This document shows, in pieces, positions 24,864-31,180 of a DNA stretch of 41,882 nucleotides. Below the pieces are notes generated by a model. That model ran no database searches and was not told where the DNA came from. It saw only the letters and a list, made by a program, of their open reading frames with translations. Source of the stretch: Acidobacteriota bacterium (GTDB lineage Bacteria; Acidobacteriota; Thermoanaerobaculia; Thermoanaerobaculales; Sulfomarinibacteraceae); assembly GCA_022340775.1 (NCBI GenBank), contig JAJDNH010000216.1:1-41882 (forward strand), in the 5' to 3' direction. The first letter of the stretch is position 1. Each line of letters begins with the position of its first letter. A program made the translations under genes and the position numbers.

Positions 24864-25616
24864 CTACGAGCTCTGAATGAGCTCGTCCTTGGCGTAGCGC
24901 TTCTTCACCCACCCCGGAATGAGGGACAGCAGGACAAAGAACACGGCGGCAATCGCCAGGTACAGGATCGTCTTCTTGACCGCCTCCGGCTGCCCCCCGG
25001 AGAGGATCACCTCGCGGGCTGAGCCGGCCGCGAAGTTGAACGCGATCGTCGCCGGGATCATGCACGGGAAGGTCACCAGCACGTACGTCCGTAGCGGGAT
25101 GTCGGTCAGGCCGTAGACGTAGTTCTGAACGTTGAAGGGAAACAGCGGCACCAAGCGTGTGATCATCAGCATCCGCCAACCCTGTCTCCGGACACCCTCG
25201 TCGATCTTCTTCAGGGCGGCGTTCTTCTCCACCCATCCGGCCACCATGTCGCGGGCGGCGTAGCGGCCGATGAGGAAGGCGAGGATCGCGCCCAGGTTGG
25301 CGCCCACAGTGGTCCACACCGAGCCCCAGACCGCGCCGAAAATGAGGCCGCTCACGATCGACATCGGTAGACCCGGCAGCAGCAGCACGCAGGCGATGAT
25401 CCAGATCGCGATCAGCGCTACGGGCGCCCACGGGCCCATTCCGTGAAAGAAGGCATCCAGCCTCAGCACACGCTCCTTGAGCGTCCCTTCCTTGAGGAGG
25501 TCGAAGACGCCGAAGTGGTTGGCGATCAGGATCAGCACCACGATGGCGGCCACCACCGCCACCAGCTTGATCCAAGGCTTGCCGCTTCGTGCCGTGTCGT
25601 TTCCTTCTTCGCTCAT
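24864..25616 (-). CDS. TVP38/TMEM64 (DedA-like, SNARE-associated) membrane protein
   Basis: The protein (250 aa) has about five membrane segments with the family signature: LLPGLPMSIVSGLIFGAVWGSVWTTVGANLGAILAFLIGRY, then RLVPLFPFNVQNYVYGLTDIPLRTY. The second region holds the conserved arginine and proline of this re-entrant-helix family (MITRLVPLFPF). Members are lipid or small-molecule transporters of poorly known substrate; several sit next to sulfurtransferases, selenium or mercury genes. The ATG at 25616 has GGAGGGAG upstream; an in-frame earlier start lacks one. Here it lies between a double rhodanese and dsrM, which hints at a link to reduced sulfur handling. This is inference from context. 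Confidence 0.88.
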   Translation of the reverse strand: MSEEGNDTARSGKPWIKLVAVVAAIVVLILIANHFGVFDLLKEGTLKERVLRLDAFFHGMGPWAPVALIAIWIIACVLLLPGLPMSIVSGLIFGAVWGSVWTTVGANLGAILAFLIGRYAARDMVAGWVEKNAALKKIDEGVRRQGWRMLMITRLVPLFPFNVQNYVYGLTDIPLRTYVLVTFPCMIPATIAFNFAAGSAREVILSGGQPEAVKKTILYLAIAAVFFVLLSLIPGWVKKRYAKDELIQSS

Positions 25617-25670
25617 ACTCTGTGCTCCCTCCGGGATGGCCTGGCGGCGGTACCTGGCCGACGAGAAACG

Positions 25671-25700
25671 ATGCGGGCCGGGAACAAACCCGGCCCGCAT
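25671..25700 (-). terminator. Strong stem-loop after the sulfurtransferase gene
   Basis: A perfect 12-bp stem (ATGCGGGCCGGG, loop of six, CCCGGCCCGCAT) starts 22 bp after the sulfurtransferase stop codon on the minus strand. It is followed by CGTTTCTCG rather than a long T-run, so it may be a partial terminator or an mRNA-stabilising hairpin before the TVP38 gene. Confidence 0.6.
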
Positions 25701-25722
25701 TCCCTTGGTATCGCGGGCCGAC

Positions 25723-26694
25723 TTACTTGCAGTCCTCGCACAGGATGGCGCTCGGGTACGCCTTGTTGTAGTAGCTCCACTCGATCCACGAGCCGTCGTA
25801 GTTGTGGAGGTGGGACACGTCCCAGCCCATCAGGTACAGCGAGAAGATCTCCGTGGTGGTCCGGACGCCGGACTGGCAGTAGAAGATCTGGTGCTTGTTC
25901 TTGTCCATGCCCATCTTGTCGATGACCTGCTGGGTCTCGGCGGCGTCCTTCCACGCGGTCGGCTGCTCGCCCTCGGCGACCGGCTGCTTGAACGCCGGCC
26001 AGTTCAGATGCTTGGCCCACGGGATGCGACCCTTGGCGTAGGCACCCTTCTTGAGCTGCTCGCCCTTCCACTCCTTGCCGCCGCGGGTGTCCCACAGCTG
26101 GTACTCGGGAGAGGTCTTGGCTCTCCAGATCTCGTCCAAGCCGACGGTCCACCCCGGGAGCTCATCAGCCGCCACGAAGTTCCCCTCCTTGGCAGCCCTG
26201 GCCGGCAGGTGGTCGACATCGTAGCCGGCTGCCTTCCACGCCTGGAAGCCGCCGTCGAGAACCTGGCAGTCCTTCTTGCCGTACAGGTAGAACATCCACC
26301 ACACGCGCGTCGAGTCGTACTTGTGATCGTAGATGACCACCTTGGAATCGTTGTCGATGCCGAGGTCGCGGGCAAACGCCTGGAAGGCGTCCTTGTCGAG
26401 AGCCATTCCCTCGTACGGGAACTCTGCACCCTCTTTGGGCTCGTAGTCGCCCCGCCAGATGTGGACCGCACCGGGGATGTGCCCGAGCATATAGTCCGTA
26501 CTCTTGGCAACGGCCAGGACCACCAGCTTGGGATCCTTGGCGTCGATCATCGACTTGAGCTGCTGGACCGAGATCAGCGCCTCGCCACGCTCGAACCCCT
26601 TGTAGTTGTTGCCCGCCAGCAGCGGCGCCGCGACACCGATCACGAGGGCCAAGATCACGACGATCGACCACCTGCTGAATCGTTGCTGGAACAT
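25723..26694 (-). CDS. Exported double-rhodanese sulfurtransferase
   Basis: The protein (323 aa) starts with a basic segment and a hydrophobic stretch (WSIVVILALVIGVAAPLLAG), indicating export or membrane anchoring. Two rhodanese domains follow. The N-terminal one has GHIPGAVHI but an Asp-containing loop (IYDHKYDSTRV) where active domains have Cys, so it is degenerate. The C-terminal one has Cys273 in the active loop CQSGVRT, with WDTRGGKEW and GRIPWAKHLNW before it. Such enzymes move sulfane sulfur from thiosulfate or mercaptopyruvate to thiols or cyanide. The last residues are CEDCK, an extra CxxC not usual in the family. The ATG at 26694 has AGGAGGAAGGT upstream. Its export suggests action on extracytoplasmic thiosulfate or polysulfide. 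Confidence 0.9.
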   Translation of the reverse strand: MFQQRFSRWSIVVILALVIGVAAPLLAGNNYKGFERGEALISVQQLKSMIDAKDPKLVVLAVAKSTDYMLGHIPGAVHIWRGDYEPKEGAEFPYEGMALDKDAFQAFARDLGIDNDSKVVIYDHKYDSTRVWWMFYLYGKKDCQVLDGGFQAWKAAGYDVDHLPARAAKEGNFVAADELPGWTVGLDEIWRAKTSPEYQLWDTRGGKEWKGEQLKKGAYAKGRIPWAKHLNWPAFKQPVAEGEQPTAWKDAAETQQVIDKMGMDKNKHQIFYCQSGVRTTTEIFSLYLMGWDVSHLHNYDGSWIEWSYYNKAYPSAILCEDCK

Positions 26695-26780
26695 ACCTTC
26701 CTCCTTTTGCATACACGCTCATTCAGCCGTTCCGGCAAAGGGAAGATGTGCAATCTGCGTACCACCGGCTAGCGAGTCAT

Positions 26781-26790
26781 AACGCGCGTT
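26781..26790. promoter_or_regulatory. 10-bp palindrome upstream of the sulfurtransferase
   Basis: AACGCGCGTT is perfectly self-complementary, extends imperfectly (CAT before and GAATG after), and is about 90 bp before the sulfurtransferase start codon. It could be an operator or chance; I found no second clear copy near another dsr gene. Confidence 0.25.
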
Positions 26791-26818
26791 GAATGAGTTA
26801 GTTGAATCCTATGAGGAG

Positions 26819-28276
26819 TTATTCCGGGCGCCCGCCTGCCCGCTCCGTCTGCGGTCGGTAACCGCTCCCGTTACCCAACTGTAACGACTTCCTCGCCTCC
26901 GGTGGCGTGAAGTGGAGAGGGAGCTCCACCGTGAACGTGCTTCCCGCACCCTCTTCGCTTTCCACGTTTACGCTACCGCCATGTGCCTCGAAGACCTCGC
27001 GCACGATGGCAAGACCGAGACCCGTTCCCTCGGGTGCATGACGCTTGGCGTTCGGCGCGCGGACAAACTCGAGGAGGACCTGGTCGCGGAACGCTTCCGG
27101 GATCCCGATGCCACGATCGACCACCTGGACTCTGGCCGAGGTCTCCGTCGCCCGCAAGCGAACCGTGACCACGCCGCCCTGATGGGAGTACTTGATCGCG
27201 TTTTGGACCAAGTTCTCGAAGGCGTTAACGAGGTCGGGAGGAATACCCCACTCAAGGATGGACACGCCTTCAAAATCCGGCACCAGCTCGACGCTCTGTT
27301 GCGCTGCCAACGGCTCCAGGGCGTCCATGATATCGGCCAGCAGCTGATTGACGTTGATGGACTGGCTCCACGGGGCGCGGCCGCGGCCCTCCCGAATCTT
27401 CGCCAGCTCGAGCAGGTCGTTGACGATCGCCAACAGGCCGTCGACCCGCTCGATGGCACCGGCGAGCAGGCGGCGCCCGCGTTCGGAGGCAGGGTCGACG
27501 TAGCCCTTCGCCAGCACAGACAGCGTCGTCTGGACAGTTCCCAGCGGCGACCGGAGCTGGTGTGCCGAGATCCGCATGTAGTGCGACTTGCGCTGCTCGA
27601 GCTCTGCGATCTCATCGAGCAGGCACTGGAGCTCGGTGGTGCGCTCCTGCAGCTTGCCGGTTGTCCGGTAGAGCTCGATGTTCCGCTTCTTGAAGCGACT
27701 GGTCACCGAGTCCGTGAGGTACACGATCCCGAACAGAGCCACCGTCAGGGCCACGAGATTGAGGTCGCAGGCGCGGCCGCACATGCCGCGAGTAGGATCG
27801 ACGGGATGGACGGCGAGTAGCCCCTTGCCCTCCGCCATGTACAGCCCGAGAAGACCGAGAGACGTTGCTGCGGCCAGGACATACATGATTCGGGTCGCGA
27901 TCATGATGGTCCCGATCGCCATGTGAAATGCGAACACCGGGAGCAACGGGCTCTGCAAGCCTCCGCTGAAGTGAACGGTCACGACCAGCGACAGGAGGTC
28001 CATGACCATCTGCCGGATGGCGCAGCTGCGGAGGTTCCCGTAAGGTTGGCCGTGCTCCTCCGCTACTCGAAAGACGTTGAGGAAGAACAGGTTGTAGCCG
28101 GCCACGAAGAGTGCCACCAGGAACAGGCTCGGCCACACCGATTGCATGCCGATCCGTGGCCCCACCATCGAGGCGGCCACCAGGCCCGCAACCGCAAGCC
28201 AGCGCAGCTTGATAAACCACAGCAGGCGCTCCCGCAGCTCCGGAGCGAAGATGAAGGCGAACCGGGACTCGGCCAA
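26819..28276 (-). CDS. Membrane histidine kinase, RegB/PrrB-like
   Basis: The protein (485 aa) has about six N-terminal membrane spans with very short loops and no large sensor domain. A coiled linker (about 195-232) follows, then the phospho-acceptor His239 in SAHQLRSPLG, the N-box NLVQNAIKYS and the G-boxes VDRGIGIPE and GTGLGLAIV. Between spans three and four lies GGLQSPL (105-111), comparable to the GGxxNPF quinone-binding heptapeptide of RegB, so redox or quinone sensing is plausible. Cys166 and Cys170 (MCGRACD) lie in a later loop. The start is TTG at 28276, three bases after the receiver gene; the next ATG would remove the first span. It is the last gene of the NuoEFG-like operon. Confidence 0.85.
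   Translation of the reverse strand: MAESRFAFIFAPELRERLLWFIKLRWLAVAGLVAASMVGPRIGMQSVWPSLFLVALFVAGYNLFFLNVFRVAEEHGQPYGNLRSCAIRQMVMDLLSLVVTVHFSGGLQSPLLPVFAFHMAIGTIMIATRIMYVLAAATSLGLLGLYMAEGKGLLAVHPVDPTRGMCGRACDLNLVALTVALFGIVYLTDSVTSRFKKRNIELYRTTGKLQERTTELQCLLDEIAELEQRKSHYMRISAHQLRSPLGTVQTTLSVLAKGYVDPASERGRRLLAGAIERVDGLLAIVNDLLELAKIREGRGRAPWSQSINVNQLLADIMDALEPLAAQQSVELVPDFEGVSILEWGIPPDLVNAFENLVQNAIKYSHQGGVVTVRLRATETSARVQVVDRGIGIPEAFRDQVLLEFVRAPNAKRHAPEGTGLGLAIVREVFEAHGGSVNVESEEGAGSTFTVELPLHFTPPEARKSLQLGNGSGYRPQTERAGGRPE
26870..26885. promoter_or_regulatory. Palindromic operator candidate GTTAC-N6-GTAAC (site 4)
   Basis: GTTAC (26870-26874), CCAACT, GTAAC (26881-26885): a perfect inverted repeat inside the last codons of the histidine kinase gene, about 180 bp upstream of the sulfurtransferase start. 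Another GTAAC occurs at 26858-26862, one base off the regular spacing. Confidence 0.55.
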
Positions 28277-28279
28277 CGG

Positions 28280-28663
28280 CTACTTCCCGATCAGCTCGGC
28301 AACGTGGGCCAGGAGCTCCTCGGGGGAGACGGGCTTCTCAAGGTAGCGGTCGCACGGCACCCACGACTCGTCGACCTCCATCCTCACGTTGTAGACCTGG
28401 TCCACACCGGTGAGCATGATGATCGGGATGGCGGCGGTCGCCGGATCCGTGCGCAACGTGCGCGCCACGTCGAAGCCTTCCGAGAGGTGGTCCATCATCA
28501 CGTCGAGAACGATCAGATCCGGCGCTGCCTCGTGGACCCGAGCCAACCCCTCCGTTCCGTTGCCCGCTGTCGAGATGCGGTAGCGGGTTTCCAGTACCGC
28601 TGACACCGCGTCCACGAAAACCTCGTCGTCGTCGATCAGGAGGACTGTCTTCCTCTCGTCCAT
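28280..28663 (-). CDS. Single-domain response regulator (CheY-like)
   Basis: The protein (127 aa) is one receiver domain. LLIDDDE gives the acidic pocket, Asp in LIVLDVMMD is the phosphorylation site, MLTG holds the switch Thr, and the conserved Lys is in YLEKPVSP. There is no DNA-binding output domain, so it must act by phosphotransfer or protein contact. Start ATG 28663 has an AGGAGG site six bases upstream; an upstream open frame overlaps the NuoF-like gene and is rejected. It lies 8 bp after the NuoF-like gene and 3 bp before the RegB-like kinase, which is probably its partner. Confidence 0.92.
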   Translation of the reverse strand: MDERKTVLLIDDDEVFVDAVSAVLETRYRISTAGNGTEGLARVHEAAPDLIVLDVMMDHLSEGFDVARTLRTDPATAAIPIIMLTGVDQVYNVRMEVDESWVPCDRYLEKPVSPEELLAHVAELIGK

Positions 28664-28671
28664 GGGACCTC

Positions 28672-30582
28672 CTAGTGTCCGACCAGCGCCCCTGTTGGAC
28701 ATGCGGTGAGGCATGAGCCACAGTGGATGCACAGCTCCTGGTTCACGGAGTGCACATGCTTGATCGTACCCGAGATGGCATCCGATGGACAGGCCTTGGC
28801 GCACAGTCCGCAGCCGTTGCACAGCTCCTCACTGATCGAGTATGTCAGCAACGCCTTGCACTGGCCCGCGGGACAACGACGATCGACTACGTGGGCCTCG
28901 TACTCCTCGCGGAAGTGGCGCAACGTCGACAGGACGGGGTTCGGCCCGGTTTGTCCGAGGCCGCAGAGCGCGGTTCCCTTGATGTGAGCGGCCATCGACT
29001 CCAGGAGATCGAGATCCTCGAGCCGTCCCCGGCCGGCGGTGATCTCCTCCAGAGTATTCAGCATCACCCTGGTGCCGATGCGACAGGGAGGACACTTACC
29101 GCATGACTCGTCGACCACGAACTCGAGGAAGAAGCGCGCCAGCTCCACCATGCAGGTGGAGGAATCCATGACGATGAGGCCCCCCGAGCCCATGATGGCA
29201 CCCAGCTCCTGCAGCGACTCGTAGTCGATCGGGGTATCGGCGGCCGACGCCGGTATGCAGCCCCCGGATGGACCGCCCGACTGCGCCGCCTTGAACGGTA
29301 GCCCCGAGCGCATCCCGCCGCCGATCTCCTCCACCACCTCAGCCAGCGAGACACCCATCGGCACCTCGACCAGCCCGGTGTTGCGAACCGCCCCCGCAAG
29401 GGCGAACACCTTGGTTCCCTTGCTTCGCTGGGTGCCGATGCCGGCGTACCAGTCGGCGCCTCGGAGCAGAATCGGAGGCACGTTGGCCCATGTCTCGACG
29501 TTGTTGAGCAAGGTCGGCCGGTTCCACAGCCCACGCTGAGCGGGGAACGGCGGCCGCGGTCGCGGTGTACCACGCTGTCCTTCGATCGACCGCATGAGGG
29601 CCGTTTCCTCGCCGCACACGAAGGCTCCGGCCCCGATCCGAATCTCGACCTCGAAGGTGTGCCCGGAGCCCAGGATATCGGGCCCCAGCAGGCCGCAGCG
29701 CCACGCGTTCTCGATCGCGCCCTCGAGTCGTTCGATCGCGAGAGGGTACTCGGCCCTGACATAGATGTAGCCCTGACGCGAGCCGATGACACGGCCCGCT
29801 ATCGTCATCGCCTCGATGACGGAGAGCGGGTCTCCCTCGAGGATGCTGCGGTCCATGAACGCGCCGGGATCGCCCTCGTCGGCGTTGCAGACAACGTACT
29901 TCACGTCGCCCACCGCTTCGCGGACGAACTGCCACTTCAGGCCGGCAGGAAAGCCGGCGCCGCCGCGGCCGCGCAAGCCGCTCCGCTTGATCACCGTCAG
30001 TACTTCGTCCGGCTCGAGCTCGAACAGCACCTGCTCCAGGGCACGGTAGCCGTCGGCTGCGATGTACTCCTCGATGCTCGCGGGATCGATCACGCCGCAG
30101 TTGCGCAGCGCGATCTTCTGCTGCCGCGCGAAGAACGGAACCTCTCTGCTGTGCAAGAGCTTGCCCTCGGGCGTCTCCCAGGCAAGCTCGAGATCGGCCA
30201 CAGGGGTGTTGCCGGCCAGATGCTCGGAGACGACGCGCTGCACCTTTTCTGGATCGAGCATCGGGTAATACACACCGTCCGGCACCACAAGGGCCAGGGG
30301 ACCGGCGTCGCACAGCCCCATGCAACCCACCTCGACCACTCTCACGGCATCCTGGAGCCCTGCGCCGGCAACCTCGTCGCGCAGGGCCTGCGCGACAGAG
30401 TCGGCATGGCAAGAAACACAGGCGCCACCAGCGCACACCAGCACCTCGCGCCGGACCGGAGTCTCTCCACGACGGCTCTCGAGCCGCGTCGCGAGCTGCG
30501 TCGACAGGGCGTTGCGAATGGCCGCCAGGTCCGTCCTCGTGAGCGGGTTGGGGATCGCCGAGTCAGGCAGGTTCGTCGCCAC
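28672..30582 (-). CDS. NuoF-like NADH-binding subunit with N-terminal [2Fe-2S] and C-terminal 2x[4Fe-4S] domains
   Basis: The protein (636 aa, GTG start behind GGAGGAGG) has the HydB/HndC-type layout. It opens with a thioredoxin-like [2Fe-2S] domain with Cys50, Cys55, Cys87 and Cys91. The FMN/NADH domain follows with GRGGAGFPAGLKW and CNADEGDPGAFMDR, then the [4Fe-4S] ligands SCGKCPPC and LCGLGQTG, then two ferredoxin motifs CNGCGLCAKACP and CIHCGSCLTACP. Such subunits take electrons from NAD(P)H in soluble hydrogenases, formate dehydrogenases and electron-bifurcating complexes. No hydrogenase large subunit or H-cluster protein is present here, so the partner is likely the NuoG-like and Hdr-like proteins of the same operon. 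It overlaps the NuoE-like gene by 20 bp. Confidence 0.92.
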   Translation of the reverse strand: MATNLPDSAIPNPLTRTDLAAIRNALSTQLATRLESRRGETPVRREVLVCAGGACVSCHADSVAQALRDEVAGAGLQDAVRVVEVGCMGLCDAGPLALVVPDGVYYPMLDPEKVQRVVSEHLAGNTPVADLELAWETPEGKLLHSREVPFFARQQKIALRNCGVIDPASIEEYIAADGYRALEQVLFELEPDEVLTVIKRSGLRGRGGAGFPAGLKWQFVREAVGDVKYVVCNADEGDPGAFMDRSILEGDPLSVIEAMTIAGRVIGSRQGYIYVRAEYPLAIERLEGAIENAWRCGLLGPDILGSGHTFEVEIRIGAGAFVCGEETALMRSIEGQRGTPRPRPPFPAQRGLWNRPTLLNNVETWANVPPILLRGADWYAGIGTQRSKGTKVFALAGAVRNTGLVEVPMGVSLAEVVEEIGGGMRSGLPFKAAQSGGPSGGCIPASAADTPIDYESLQELGAIMGSGGLIVMDSSTCMVELARFFLEFVVDESCGKCPPCRIGTRVMLNTLEEITAGRGRLEDLDLLESMAAHIKGTALCGLGQTGPNPVLSTLRHFREEYEAHVVDRRCPAGQCKALLTYSISEELCNGCGLCAKACPSDAISGTIKHVHSVNQELCIHCGSCLTACPTGALVGH

Positions 30583-31180
30583 TGGCCTCCTCCTCCGCTG
30601 ACGCGGCGCTCTCTCGCCGCGCCCGTGCCCGCAACTTCCGAACCAGCTTCCGCACCTCGGTGGCAGTCAGGTGACCGTGCACCTCATCGTTCACCATCAT
30701 GGCCGGAGCGAGGCCGCAGGCACCGATGCAGCGCACCTGCTCGAGACTGAAGAGTCGGTCCTCAGTGACATCACCAATCCCGATCGCGAGCAGGCTCTCG
30801 ATCGCCTCCAGCACGCGCTGTCCCTGCCGAACGAAGCAAGCGGTTCCCATACACACCTTGAGCTGATACCGACCGCGGGGGTTGGTGGTAAAGAAGTGGT
30901 AGAAGCTGACCACGCCGTAGACCTCGATCGGCGACAGAGCGAGCTGCTGGGCGACGTACTCCTGGACCGGAAACGGAAGGTAGCCGATCTCCTCCTGCAC
31001 CCTGTGCAACAGCGGAATCAGCCGCTCCCGTCCGCCGGGGTGCGCGGCAACCCACTGGTCGATCAGGTCCCACACCTCCGGACGGATCTCGTCGGCCGGA
31101 AGCGGTTCGTGGGTCCCGAAGAAGCCCGGCAACTCGCCCGTTGTGCGCTGCCGCTCTTCCACCCCCGTACGCTCGTTCAT
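30563..31180 (-). CDS. NuoE-like thioredoxin-fold [2Fe-2S] subunit
   Basis: The protein (205 aa) contains the NuoE/HydC pattern: an N-terminal helical part ending LLHRVQEEIGYLPFPVQEYVA, then VYGVVSFYHFF, and the [2Fe-2S] ligands in CMGTACFVRQG and CIGACGLAP (C-x4-C and C-x3-C). It accepts electrons from the NuoF-like flavin subunit. The ATG at 31180 overlaps the NuoG-like stop as ATGA, with GGAGGTCGAA upstream; the longer upstream frame lies inside the NuoG-like gene. A polar, acidic C-terminal tail of about 20 residues (SAASAEEEASGDEPA) is not part of the fold. Confidence 0.92.
   Translation of the reverse strand: MNERTGVEERQRTTGELPGFFGTHEPLPADEIRPEVWDLIDQWVAAHPGGRERLIPLLHRVQEEIGYLPFPVQEYVAQQLALSPIEVYGVVSFYHFFTTNPRGRYQLKVCMGTACFVRQGQRVLEAIESLLAIGIGDVTEDRLFSLEQVRCIGACGLAPAMMVNDEVHGHLTATEVRKLVRKLRARARRESAASAEEEASGDEPA

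Noticed and set aside
28672-31180. Subunits of an [FeFe]-hydrogenase (HydBC-like)
   Set aside because: No H-cluster protein or maturase gene is in the window; the NuoG-like subunit lacks H-cluster motifs.
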